Under the pieces are notes generated by a model that worked only from the letters and a program-made list of their open reading frames with translations, was not told the DNA's origin and made no database searches. Positions 1 to 10,267 of a stretch of 64,000 bases of DNA are shown piece after piece. The position numbers were made by a program, and so were the translations under genes. Every line of letters starts with the position of its first letter. Within the stretch, counting starts at the first letter, position 1. This stretch comes from Paramacrobiotus metropolitanus (Eukaryota > Tardigrada > Eutardigrada > Parachela > Macrobiotidae), in NCBI RefSeq assembly GCF_019649055.1, contig NW_026570228.1, positions 248,001 to 312,000 of the forward strand, given 5' to 3'.

Positions 1-380
1 GGCACTTCAAAACAATCCTCGTGCACGATGTGCGCTTTATGCCAAGTTGCTGGCTGACTATCACCGCGACTGATCAGCACTTCCATTGGGCGCTTGAGTG
101 CCACATTCAGCCGATATTTTACGTAAGACCATAAAGTATAGGGATATACTATGAGGCGTTTGAAGGGTATCAGATGAGCAGTATCGTCAAACATGCTGGT
201 CTTCACCAACAGTCCTTGATCTTCCAAATCACACACGTAACCACGGGTCAGAGTTTTACCATCACCGATTATATCCACTAAAAATTTGTCGTAAATATTC
301 CGATCGCAGTGATACGGTATCGTGGTCAAGTTCAGCACTGGCGTCGCGCTCTTATCGAGAGGAGTGTGTGCGAACGGCAT
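1..380 (-). CDS. Partial unrecognised protein running off the left edge
   Basis: An open frame on the minus strand starts at the ATG at 378-380 and stays open for about 126 codons to the window edge. I do not recognise the family. The protein is soluble-looking: no signal peptide or membrane segment, an early stretch VLNLTTIPYHC, then DRNIYDKFLVDIIGDGK and several strand-like segments such as YVCDLEDQGLLVKTSM and LIPFKRLIVYPY. An in-frame stop lies about 16 codons upstream of this Met, so the first exon either starts here or upstream sequence is spliced on. The next gene-like trace, at 2.07 kb, is also unrecognised and on the other strand. The frame is judged coding because of its length without stops and its ordinary amino-acid mix. 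Confidence 0.5.
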   Translation of the reverse strand, partial: MPFAHTPLDKSATPVLNLTTIPYHCDRNIYDKFLVDIIGDGKTLTRGYVCDLEDQGLLVKTSMFDDTAHLIPFKRLIVYPYTLWSYVKYRLNVALKRPMEVLISRGDSQPATWHKAHIVHEDCFEV

Positions 381-832
381 GGCAGTGCACCTCAGCAATA
401 CGGTTAATAAGCAGCTCCTTGACAAAAAACGCTACGATTATGGCAGCTCATAGTACTGCAGGAACAGGCGAAAATTTCTACGACGTAAGAATAAATTCTT
501 TGGCGCATATAACGCTGGAAGTGGAAAAGATTGCAACCTTTTCGTCATAATACGGTAATTTATGGTATTCGAAAAATATTCTTAGCCAAATAAATCTAAA
601 CAGTGACCCATATTCGCAGCAGTCCAGGCTTTTAGCCTTTCATTTGCGCTTCCTACTGCCCTCAAAACTGAGTTGATGGTGTATTTAAGATTGCACGCAT
701 AGGTCTGCAACACGCGGTAAAATCGATTGCCTTTGCCGGGAACGCTACTCGTACTAGTATATGCGACTATGCAGATTGCAGACTATAGAGCATTTGTATA
801 TTATACTATACTAGTATTCAGTATATTGTACA

Positions 833-1102
833 CTACTCGTTCACAACGAGCAAACCTGTACAGCCCTCTGAGCAAAAGTATGTAAATCGATACGGACCAC
901 AAAGCATAGGATAATGTAAGTCCGGCAGCAGTGCTTTCTGTACTTCGCGGTCAACCCTGTGGAAAGTACGGTAGACCGGGCTTGTGATCCAGGACTGGCA
1001 ATCATAGCACTGTATTACTTTTACACTTTCTCCATTCGTAAAATGGATTTTGCCACACAGCGAGGTTAAATAAAGTTTCTTGACAGTTGACACTACTTTC
1101 AA
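833..1102 (-). CDS. Possible small ORF or 3-prime exon with paired cysteines
   Basis: An 89-codon minus-strand frame contains a C-x-x-C pair (CYDC) and a later C-x3-C pair (CSEGC), a spacing that could bind zinc, followed by GLLVVNE and a stop. No homologous family is recognised. No splice partner could be fixed upstream. It could be the last exon of a gene that includes other pieces in 1.1-1.9 kb, or a chance frame. Low confidence. Confidence 0.2.
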   Translation of the reverse strand: MKVVSTVKKLYLTSLCGKIHFTNGESVKVIQCYDCQSWITSPVYRTFHRVDREVQKALLPDLHYPMLCGPYRFTYFCSEGCTGLLVVNE

Positions 1103-2073
1103 AATATTCGGAGCAAATAAAAATAAAAAGTTTTCTCTCTAAAACGTTTGTATTGAACGGCAGACGAGCTGGAATTACAAGCAAGATTATTTAGCATTCT
1201 TGATTAGTATCACTCCCCTCCTTAACGCATGTAAAATAAGGACACGCAAGTTTTCTATCATACATTTACGTAGTATGATGAGGCAGTTTTGTTGCGGAAA
1301 CAGTTTGTTTGAATCAGAGGAAGTTGTTACTAAATTTTTAGCTTGAAAATTTTCCGTATGATATTCAAAAGAATTTAAAACTTTTTATGATTGGCTAAAG
1401 TATGTGTGCATGCCTAGCGACTCACGAATGTCGGCATCATATAGTGCAGTTAAGTTGAATTAATTTCAGCGCTCTTCGTCGCTTTGCATACCTTGCAAAC
1501 CGTATTAATGCACAGATCTTTAGCCTAGATGCACTTTTTTAGTTTTCATAGGTTTAAACTGTACTTCGTTTTATTGTTCAAGCTGTAAGTTTTATTTGTA
1601 TGCAGTAAATAAACCTCGCAGCTGAACTTAATGTCGGTTTTTTCATTTGTAGACGTTGTACAGAGCGCAACAATATTCTCCGAAATGCAACGCAACAATA
1701 TTCTCCATTAAATTGGCAACATACTCCTATCTGGACGTTCACGATAGGAACTTGCCGAGAAGGTAAGTATGGGATGATATTAATACCAACCCCACATGTA
1801 CCTGATGTACGTACCATTATTTTCAGTAATTTTAATTGTGCGTACTATAGCACACATATTTCATCACGTCTTATATTGTACTCGTACACTGTAGAGTAAG
1901 TTCCGTCTGAAAAGCGGCACTGAGCACCGCTTTACTACACCGGAGCACCATAATTCCAATTCGACATGATAGTTTGGATAAGCCATAAGGTGCGAGGTTT
2001 GGGGATCCGCCGGAAAATCTGGCTTACAGAATTCAAATGTCTGTAACCTTTAACACGGAGGCGGTTTGCCTGT
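1103..2073. other. Intergenic, nothing recognised
   Basis: About 970 bp with only short frames in all directions. No repeat, RNA gene or conserved protein fragment was recognised. The 381-832 stretch to the left is similar. Confidence 0.4.
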
Positions 2074-2758
2074 TTGATTGAAGAATGGCATTCAGAAGTC
2101 AATTTGCTGACCGTACTGCTAACCTACATCGGTGTCAGGATAAACGATCTGGTTATAACCACAAATATCGATGACTTTATCGGTGAATTATTTCATGCCA
2201 GCGAAAATTTTTTTGCTTTTGATGTGGCAGAAATTTGCCGAAATATCGTACTCAAGGATTATAAATTCGACATGTTTCGAGGGTATAGCTATGTGTACAA
2301 CTTGAGCCTCATCAGCTCTCCTTCTTCGTGTAATGCGTTGATGGGCATCATGCGCGAAATGACCACGAGGAAAATTTTTTGATCGGTTGGATGGCTTTTG
2401 TCCGGAAATAGAGCCGCAGCTCTACGGCATGCTACGCATCCGCATATCAACGATCAGCGGGTTCGGTGATAATCTCAGGCTGTGGGAAATATTGTTCTGG
2501 AATCCCTCATCATTTGCTTCATGAAGTACGTCAACAGTGTGCCAAATTTTACTAAGCTTCTAGCAGCTTTTGCCGTATAAGGTTTTGAAATACAGTAGTA
2601 TATAATTATTCGAAAATTTTTTGAAACTGCTTTTTTGACAGGTGGAATGCTGATCCTCCGAACACCATGCAACACTTGATTATGCTGAGCAGCTCTTTCG
2701 AAGGAATTCGAAGAAGTAACTTAATACTAAGGTCGCCACTCTTGTGGATGCATGAGTC
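2074..2758 (+). pseudogene. Decaying unrecognised gene
   Basis: A 102-codon frame at 2074-2382 continues, after a frame change at about 2380, into sequence reading DRLDGFCPEIEPQLYGMLR and then NLRLWEILFWNP before a stop at about 2521. A further coding-like piece, WNADPPNTMQHLIML, begins after a plausible acceptor near 2641 and reads to a stop at 2758. The leucine-rich, amphipathic texture would fit an LRR or F-box type protein, but that is a guess. The frame change within one block that otherwise reads as protein suggests decay, although a short unrecognised intron cannot be excluded. Confidence 0.3.
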
Positions 2759-3390
2759 AAAGACGAGCTGAGCTGTATCTGTTTCTTCGCAAATGTGCAA
2801 AGTATCAAAAGCAGAAACTTTATTGTTAGCATATCTGAGCTGTTTGGCACAGAAAGCGCAATATCACAAATTAATGTCCTGGAATGTCTTTTTTCAAAGC
2901 GCACCGCTGTGTCGAGTATTTGTACCTACGACTGCAGTAATATTTTATTAATTGTTCCTGAGAGTTCGTAAATAACGTAACATTATTTTTATGTGACTGG
3001 ATCATAAGACCGTGATTCAGTAGCAGGAACGTTTTCTCCTGAACCCTCTTAAACCAGTTACTTACTTTTCGTTTTCCGTTAAAACACTTCATAAGTGAAC
3101 AGTAGCGGTTTTAACTCTAGCTACTGTAGTAATATGAATAAAGAATAAACGTCGAATTCATTCGGTTTGCATTTTACCTTGAGCACGTGCGGATATCCTG
3201 ACAAATATTTTTCAGGCAAAAAGTGTGTTCGCTTCACAGATTGTGTCTCCACTCCGTACTGTAACAGTAACACCTGCACAAACCTAAATCACGCGCACGC
3301 TCGGTAGAATATTTTGGCAGTTTACTGTATCTTCTTGGAAATATGTATGTAATAATAAAATAAAGCTTCGATTTTACCGGCACTAGAATA
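2759..3390. other. Intergenic upstream of the first GPCR
   Basis: No gene recognised; only short overlapping frames without a consistent reading. It should contain the promoter of the receptor at 3391, but no core element stands out. Confidence 0.4.
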
Positions 3391-4353
3391 ATGAACGCAT
3401 CATCCGCTGTTTCGAGCAATCAGACAGTTCTGCCGGTCAGTCCACAATGGGGCTACGAAATGGTTCTAAACGCTATTTGTAGCACATTAGCCCTATTCTT
3501 CAACACGGTGGTAGTTGTTGTATTCTCAGTTCGTCCGGAACTGCGCACGACTTTTACGATCTACCTAACCGCGTTACTGACCTCCGACGCTTTAATGAGT
3601 ATTCACGGCTGCTTGACGATTATCAAGCAGCTCTACCCAGTGTATATGCGCAACGTCGTTTTGTGTGATTTCCGCTTATATATCGCATGGGTAATGATCG
3701 GCGTGCCGTTGAACATCCACGTCTTGATCACCGTAAATCGGATTTGGGCAATTGCCTTTCCGTTATCGTACCGCAGCTATCATAGCTCCCGATTGGCGCT
3801 GATACTGGTTGTTGTGACCATCGCGTACGTTCACGTAATCGCCTTACCGGGAGTGATTATGAACGCACTGTACTTCCGACGACCTTTATCCAGCAGCAGC
3901 TGTTCCCTTAATCTAGGCAAGATGACGACCTGGTATCAGATGGTGCAGATTGTTATCTACGAATTTCCGGTGGTTTTCATGATCGTAGCTTGGATGTATC
4001 TGATGTACCGTCAGCGGAAGCAACAGAATACCATCCATGCCATTACCCATGCTGCGACGATTGTGGACCATTCTATGGAAACCCGGAGCGGTAAAAAACC
4101 GCACCGAAGGAAATATACCAAAGGTTTCTTGGTGTTTTCTGTGCTAACGTTGAGTGCGTTTATCTGCTGGACGCCGTATGAGACTATCTACACGCTGTGG
4201 GCGTTTTTTGATATCCATGAAGCAGCGAATCGGAGGATTATTGATGTATCGCTGGCGCTGTATCTCGTACAGCCGGTTCTCGATCCGATATTAATTATGA
4301 TTACGATGGATGATCTGCGTGCAACTATTAAACAAATGCTGCGCTGTAAATAA
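3391..4353 (+). CDS. Rhodopsin-like orphan GPCR, single exon (array I, copy 1)
   Basis: A 320-residue seven-transmembrane receptor in one exon. The N-terminus is short with N-glycosylation sites (N2, N10). Membrane segments lie near residues 25-48, 55-79, 96-121, 134-158, 184-206, 245-271 and 285-305. Class A landmarks: Cys92 before TM3 with a partner Cys171 in the second outer loop, N-R-I-W at 116-119 in place of D/E-R-Y, S-Y-R shortly after, C-W-T-P at 259-262 in TM6 and L-D-P-I-L at 297-301 in place of N-P-x-x-Y. The basic tail is very short. The ligand is unknown; the tandem setting suggests a chemosensory or rapidly evolving orphan receptor. It is the first of four related plus-strand loci to 9.5 kb and also resembles the minus-strand receptors at 33.7-48 kb. 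Confidence 0.92.
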   Translation: MNASSAVSSNQTVLPVSPQWGYEMVLNAICSTLALFFNTVVVVVFSVRPELRTTFTIYLTALLTSDALMSIHGCLTIIKQLYPVYMRNVVLCDFRLYIAWVMIGVPLNIHVLITVNRIWAIAFPLSYRSYHSSRLALILVVVTIAYVHVIALPGVIMNALYFRRPLSSSSCSLNLGKMTTWYQMVQIVIYEFPVVFMIVAWMYLMYRQRKQQNTIHAITHAATIVDHSMETRSGKKPHRRKYTKGFLVFSVLTLSAFICWTPYETIYTLWAFFDIHEAANRRIIDVSLALYLVQPVLDPILIMITMDDLRATIKQMLRCK

Positions 4354-5553
4354 GCTTATTTATTTTCGATCTGCCTTGTATCTAGAATTTTAAAAATTCC
4401 AAAGTGCAAATTGTTCATTTTATACAAACCGTTAACTACCGTAGCTAGGTTTGCTTTCGGCCGTGCTGCAGTATTCTGCTATTTAGCATTTGTATGAGTA
4501 CTTCAGATTTAATAAGGCACTGATATTAATTTTGAACGTTTTGCGACATTGTTGTTTGTGTTAATGATTTTCAGCATATCAGCAGTCAGTGCTACCTGTA
4601 CAGACCTTGAGTAAGGCATTAAAAATCGCTTTTCCGTGCATTTGTTGTAGAAATAAAAAGGAGTGCAAACACTCACAACATGATAAGGCATTGAAACTTA
4701 TGGTTATAGACATCTGCTCTGTTTTTTCTTCTTGTTGACCTTTCCACGAGGAAGGAAAGGTCCACTTTAAGGCCGATCATTTTTTATTATTATTATTTGA
4801 CTTATTGATCATGATGTAACACCAATCCTGATGCTTTTCACCGCGATGTATCGGACTGAGAGTAGTGAGAGATGACCTGCAAGGTCGTCGCCGAAATAAT
4901 ACTGACGCTACTCATTCGTCATAGTAAGTACTGTATCTATCTCAGACTATCTGTACACGATAATAAAAACCGCCAATTTTCAAAAGCTCGGGTTAAGGTA
5001 AGTTAGCAATATCACATAAGTGTAAAACGTATCTGCAGAGCGAATAAGGAATAACTGTTTAGATTGCTGTTTTGCTATCAAGCCGATATGTTAATCAATG
5101 TGGAGGAGCTCAAATTTAACATGTTTATTGGTCATTTATTTTTTAATACTGGTTTGCTTAAGTTGATAAAAATATGTACAAATACATGTGTACAAGTGTC
5201 ATTTCCGCAAAGTAACGGTTCCAGCATCCATTTTTATGCATTAGATCTGGATCGTGAATCGTAAAAAGATGTTATTGCTTGCTAAAATATTCATCAATAT
5301 TTACAGGTGTGCAGTGGCACAGTTTGACGGAAACACCAACACTTTGCTATTTGTTGTGCAAATAAAGCTTTTGACAAACAGGACGCCTTTCAAATAGTAT
5401 ATTGCTTAACGCACGTTCCAACATTCCGTATTACACACCGGATTTCCTGTCTGGACTCTTGAGATAAAACCCATTTGCAATACTGCATTAGTACGTTTAC
5501 TTCCAGCTTTAATCAAACCAGGGCACTTACACCACTTCGCTAGATTTTTCAAA
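4354..5553. other. Intergenic between array I copies 1 and 2
   Basis: About 1.2 kb, AT-rich, with no gene recognised. A 9-bp-arm inverted repeat (GACCTTTCC and GGAAAGGTC, 8-nt loop) lies at about 4737-4762. Confidence 0.4.
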
Positions 5554-6537
5554 ATGACCATCCTTAACAGCAGCAGCTTATCGTTAGTTTATGTTAATCA
5601 AACCAGCGATAGCGACATACTGGGAAACAGCTGGGGTGATGACATCACCATCGCGTGCGCCTTTATTTCATTTGTCTTCAACGGCGTTGTGGCCGTCTGC
5701 TTCGCAGCTAAGAAAGAACTACGCACGCCATTCTCCTTCTACTTCTTGGCATTAACATTTTTCAACGCCCTCTACAACATCCTGATTTTCGCCACATCCT
5801 TCTGCTACTGGTCCGTTAGCCTGTGCGCCAACTTTACATCATGCACTTTCCAGATTTATTCCGCATGGACCATCACCGGCATCCCGATTAATCTGCACAT
5901 GCTGATTACCATCAACCGCATCTGGGCTATGTTCTTCCCGATATCCTATCGCAACCACCATTCCTATAAAATCCCGCTGATCCTGGTAGCTAGCGTCGTG
6001 GTCTACGTGCACACCGTAACATTTCCCGGGATTTTTCTGGATGCGCTGTATCATCGCAAGCCACTCAATGCAGGATGCCGGTTGAACCGGGCGCCGTTAA
6101 TGTCGTGGGTGAAGACCGCTATGATTACAGTGTACGATCTGCCCGTGTTTGTGATGGTGATTGCATACCCGGCACTTCTGGTCAAGCATATCGCATTAAG
6201 GTCATCCAGCGCGGCGAAAACAGGACCGTCCAAACGTCGGCATAAAGGTTTCGTGGTACTGTCAGCGTTAACCGCTGGTGCGATTATTTGCTGGATGCCG
6301 TACAACCTAATTGACACGGTTGAGCTCTTCGTTGATGTAGCTGAGGATGCGGTCTTTGAGGTTGTGTCAGCCAGCGCGTTTGTGCTTTATCTTCTGCAGA
6401 GTCTGCTCGATCCAATCTTAATTGTTGCAACGATGGAGGACGTACAACCAGTTTTTAAAGGATTGTTAAGAAAAAGCAGAAGAAAAACCTCGATTAAGCC
6501 GTTGGAAACCAAGATGTCGGAAAGGACATTTCCGTAG
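5554..6537 (+). CDS. Rhodopsin-like orphan GPCR, single exon (array I, copy 2)
   Basis: A 327-residue seven-transmembrane receptor, uninterrupted. The N-terminus carries several N-glycosylation sites. Cys97 precedes TM3; the TM3 end reads GIPINLHMLITINRIWAMF, so N-R-I-W (121-124) stands where D/E-R-Y is expected and a proline sits inside TM3. TM6 has C-W-M-P and TM7 has L-L-D-P-I-L-I. The tail is basic and somewhat longer than in copy 1, ending in ETKMSERTFP. Copies 2 and 3 are each other's closest relatives (shared CWMPYNLIDTV or CWLPYNLIDTV, SYRNHHSY), pointing to a local duplication. Start: the first Met of the frame, directly before the glycosylated N-terminus, matching copy 3. Signalling through G proteins is expected from the family; the ligand is unknown. 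Confidence 0.92.
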   Translation: MTILNSSSLSLVYVNQTSDSDILGNSWGDDITIACAFISFVFNGVVAVCFAAKKELRTPFSFYFLALTFFNALYNILIFATSFCYWSVSLCANFTSCTFQIYSAWTITGIPINLHMLITINRIWAMFFPISYRNHHSYKIPLILVASVVVYVHTVTFPGIFLDALYHRKPLNAGCRLNRAPLMSWVKTAMITVYDLPVFVMVIAYPALLVKHIALRSSSAAKTGPSKRRHKGFVVLSALTAGAIICWMPYNLIDTVELFVDVAEDAVFEVVSASAFVLYLLQSLLDPILIVATMEDVQPVFKGLLRKSRRKTSIKPLETKMSERTFP

Positions 6538-7047
6538 GCTAATTGCGTTTTGCTGAATTACGGTTCGTTGCAAGATGTTTGATATTAAATTTTTTGTTTG
6601 CTTGACTGTGAGTTGCCTCGATTTCTGCTGTTAATGTACTTTGATCATCTCATCCGTTTATCGATAGAAAACATGTTGGTTTTTCATTAATCCAATGTTT
6701 GCCTAATTTTCTCGCTGTTAGTTTTAAGGTGAATTCATCGGCTGATCAAAAACATGATCCGTATTCCCTTGTGACCCTGGATCAGCTCAGCACTTGAAGT
6801 GTATTTGCATAATCAATAAAACAATTTGTTATCAGGCATGAAATCTGTATTGAGTTTCGCGTACTAATCTAACCACATTAAAGTTTCATATAAAACAGAT
6901 CAAACAAGTAGGCAAAAAGTAGAATCTCATTGCATGCATAACATGCTCACGCTCTTTTTTGACTATATGTATCTGCAAATAACCTGCAACTTTTTCTACA
7001 AAATCTGTTTTTAAAGATACAAATTGGAGGTCAATTGTGCATAAAAA
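6538..7047. other. Intergenic between array I copies 2 and 3
   Basis: About 510 bp without recognised genes or repeats. Confidence 0.4.
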
Positions 7048-8031
7048 ATGAATTTTTCAGGTGTTAACGCAAACTTTACCAGTACTTTAGACAGTGCACC
7101 GGAATATCACTGGACCGATCAGCTGACAATCGCTTGCGCCTGCATATCTTTTATCCTGAACTCAACAGTTGCGGCCTGCTTTGCGTTCCTGAAGAGCTTG
7201 CGCACGCCTTTCTCGGTGTACTTCCTGGCCCTGACCCTGAGTAACACACTATACAACCTAATCATTCTGATATCCTACTGCGCCTATTGGTTGGCTAGTT
7301 TATATACCAACTTCACCTTATGCACGCTGACGATCTATTCCGCTTGGACACTGGCCGCTATTCCCATCAATCTGCACGTCCTGATTACGGTTAACCGGAT
7401 CTGGGCCATGTTCTTTCCTCTGTCGTACCGGAATCATCATTCGTACATTGTCCCCGTTCTTTTGGCTATATGCGTGGCGGTGTATGTTCACGTGGCCACG
7501 ATACCAGGAATTATTCTGGATGCGCTGTATTTTCGAAAGGTCACCGGGGGCTGTCGCTTAAACCGGATACGCTTGATTAACTGGGTAAAGGTCACCATGG
7601 TTGTAGTCTTTGATTTGCCGGTGCTGATTATGCTTGTCGCCTATCCTGTTCTCCTCGTCAGACATTTTTCCATGCACTCCGCGTCAACATCAGTGTCGTC
7701 GCATTCGCGGAAAATGCAGAAAGCTTTTATCACGTTGTCGGCGCTGACTTTTGCTGCCGTTGTGTGCTGGTTACCCTATAACTTGATTGATACGGTTGGA
7801 TTGTGGGTGGATTTCACCAACGTGGCGGAAATGGAGGTTATCTCGGGGTTTGCGTCCGTACTGTATCTTTTGCAGACACTTCTGGATCCTGTTCTGATCG
7901 CTGCGACAATGCGAGAATTTCAGCAGGCCATCGTCCGAATACGACAGCAACCGAGTTGGTTATCAAAGAGTCATGTGGAATCGAAAGTACCAACCGCTAT
8001 TAAATCTCTGCATGTTGATCAAGAGTCTTGA
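7048..8031 (+). CDS. Rhodopsin-like orphan GPCR, single exon (array I, copy 3)
   Basis: A 327-residue intact seven-transmembrane receptor. N-terminal N-glycosylation sites (MNFSG, NFTST) precede TM1. TM2 reads FLALTLSNTLYN, TM3 ends in N-R-I-W-A, TM4 contains YVHVATIPG, TM6 has VVCWLPYNLID and TM7 has L-L-D-P-V-L-I. It is close to copy 2 throughout and to the remains of copy 4, so 5.5-9.5 kb is a recent tandem expansion. The third inner loop is short and serine-rich; the tail has several lysines and arginines. It differs from textbook class A receptors in lacking both D/E-R-Y and N-P-x-x-Y, a feature of all single-exon receptors in this window. Confidence 0.92.
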   Translation: MNFSGVNANFTSTLDSAPEYHWTDQLTIACACISFILNSTVAACFAFLKSLRTPFSVYFLALTLSNTLYNLIILISYCAYWLASLYTNFTLCTLTIYSAWTLAAIPINLHVLITVNRIWAMFFPLSYRNHHSYIVPVLLAICVAVYVHVATIPGIILDALYFRKVTGGCRLNRIRLINWVKVTMVVVFDLPVLIMLVAYPVLLVRHFSMHSASTSVSSHSRKMQKAFITLSALTFAAVVCWLPYNLIDTVGLWVDFTNVAEMEVISGFASVLYLLQTLLDPVLIAATMREFQQAIVRIRQQPSWLSKSHVESKVPTAIKSLHVDQES

Positions 8032-8401
8032 CAATACTAGCGCGCTTATCCATAAATTAAGATAAGTAATAATTTTTCTGTGTTAGTTTTATCTTGTTCT
8101 TTGATTTGAGCGTAGAATTTAATATAATATATTAGCTTAGTAGTTATTTTAAATACAATGTACTATTAGTTTCACGCGCAAGGACATATCATTTTGTTAA
8201 TATTGGCAATTGGCTTACTAATCACAGACGGCGTATATGATTACATTATTGCTGTAAACTACAATAAATTCATTTATCGTCAGTAAAAGCGGTTAATTGC
8301 GATGAAGTTTTACGTGTTGTCCTTTATTTGCGGAATAAATTTACTATCGATTGTGATTTGCCATACATTAGTTTACAGCAACAGCCCGCGTTCCGGAAAA
8401 C
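8032..8401. other. Intergenic, nothing recognised
   Basis: AT-rich spacer before the broken copy 4; no gene or repeat recognised. Confidence 0.35.
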
Positions 8402-9460
8402 ATGAAAAGTGCGCAAGTTGTGAAAGGCGACTCCTGTTCACCCAGTAAAGAAGTTGCAGCAGCCTTTGTGCTTTATTTGAACAATTTTCACCAGTCATTA
8501 AATGGCTGTAACGATCTTCGCCACACTGAGCAATGCTTGAATTTTGCCGGCTGTACATTCCAGATTTACTGCGCCTGGACGATCGCCGGGATTCCCATTA
8601 ACACGATATCCGGATCCTAGTAAAATCGCAATCCCACGGTCCATCATCGTGCATGCCGTTACGACGAGTATCGACAAGCCGATCTGTACTCATTCATGGT
8701 CATTGCGTACCCCGCATTGTTAATCCGGCATTTTTATCTACGTTCCGGCAAATCCGCTGCTACTACGAAACATCGGCATAAAGGCTTTATCGTTCTGTCA
8801 GCGTTGACGGTGGGCATAAAAATGAAGCAGGTTTTTTAAAAGGTTTTGTATTGCATTTTTTGTTTCAAATTCAAGTAATTTTGGTGTCATATCTGCTTTT
8901 TGCTCGTAACGACACTTGAAAGCAACAAACTAATCGTTAATAGTGAGAATTTAAGGTAAAGGTATTGAAGTTACTTATGTATTTTCAACAGGAGAAACTA
9001 TCTATATAAATTTAATTGAATATAGTAAAGGATATTAAAAAATAATATCTATTTGCTAACATCGTAATTGATTTCTGTCTTAAAAAGCCTAGAAAAATAC
9101 GTAATAATTAGTTAAAAGAGATTTCAGAATTTCATATTTTCCAGTTAATTTGAAATAAGCCACAACTTGTGTGAATTTCTTCCCTAGGTGGGCGTAATTA
9201 TCTGCTGGATGCCGTATAATTTTATTGATACTATTGGATTGTTTGTGGATTTTAGCGAGAATAAGGATATCCCGGTGGCGCAAACCATCGCATTTGTCCT
9301 GTATGTACTGCAAACCATGCTGGATCCGATCATTATAATCGCCACAATGCAAGATGTACAGCAGGTGTTTAAAAACTTTCGCCGGCGGTGCATTGCACGA
9401 TCGATTAAACCAACTGCCACACAGTGTATTGAAAAGTACTGCAATCAAGCGGAAAAATGA
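8402..9460 (+). pseudogene. Broken array I GPCR (copy 4) with an intron-like insertion
   Basis: Pieces of a receptor closely related to copies 2 and 3 lie in order: a TM2 trace (AVTIFATLSNA) near 8507, a TM3 piece (CTFQIYCAWTIAGIPIN) at 8552-8602, a TM5 to loop 3 piece (MVIAYPALLIRH onward) from 8697, the start of TM6 (VLSALT) ending at 8809, and TM6-TM7 to the stop (VGVIICWMPYN to QAEK) at 9188-9460. The N-R-I-W region, TM1, TM4 and parts of TM3 and TM5 are missing and the pieces are in different frames, so no receptor can be made. The last two pieces are separated by a 378-bp block with GT-AG ends (separate entry) whose removal joins them in frame exactly as in the paralogues. Confidence 0.85.
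8810..9187 (+). other. Intron-like 378-bp insertion in TM6 of the broken GPCR
   Basis: The block starts GTGGGC and ends CCCTAG and is followed again by GTGGGC, so the first six bases of the insertion are repeated directly after it. Removing it gives LSALT joined to VGVIICWMPYN, which matches copy 2 (LSALTAGAIICWMPYN) without gap. No paralogue in the array has an intron here. The content is AT-rich and not visibly repetitive. Either an intron gained by insertion with target duplication, or a non-autonomous element that happens to have splice-like ends. Confidence 0.6.
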
Positions 9461-10267
9461 TTGCCGCACTTATTTGTGTAATTGTTGAAGTTAGTAAGTA
9501 CATTCGCAACCCTGATAACTTGCCCTGTCACACGTACTAAGAAGCTCATTTTATTATTCTTCCGGTCGGTTGATGCGTATGAGCGCGTTTGTGAAGCGAT
9601 GCATTCTGTATTGACTTTGCATTTAAATCATGTTTTACTTTTTTCAAGCAAAATATGCTTCTGCTCATCCGTGGTTGGCCTTTAAGATTCACGTGTGTGT
9701 GCTGGCGTCATGCTTGTAATACTGACCGCATTAATCCAATTTACGTACATAGTATATAGGCGCCAATGTGCAGCTCATGTGACCAAGGTTGTGCCATGAA
9801 AAATCAATGAAAATTAATTAAAACGACAACATGTTAACCTTGGTGCGTTTAATAAAACGCCTACCGGTGCATGTAATTTATAAAATGCCGGTACTCCTGT
9901 GTGTGTACTATGCCGTTGGAGTTGGACGGCCAAAATGAATGACAGAGATGCTACGGGACGATAAAACGGCGGTACAATCTCCGTGTGCCATCACGTGGGA
10001 ATAAACAGCAGCTGGAACGCGCGTTATTCGGCCTTTTTTCTCGCAAACAAACGGAACCTGTTTTGTGAGTGTATCGGCTTTCGTGCTTGTGTTTATCTGG
10101 ATGCAGTGTCGGATTTCTTGGGTACCTTTTTCCTTCCACGGTGAAATTCTTTCAATAAACCGACCGTTCAACTGCAGCAGACATATTGTCAGATATTAGT
10201 TTTCATTTTCCAGTTTTGCCGGTGACTTATTTTACCGGTTGAAATTGCAAAATCCGTCCGACAAACT
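9461..10267. other. Intergenic, nothing recognised
   Basis: About 800 bp with short frames only. It contains the presumed promoter of the receptor at 10268. Confidence 0.4.
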
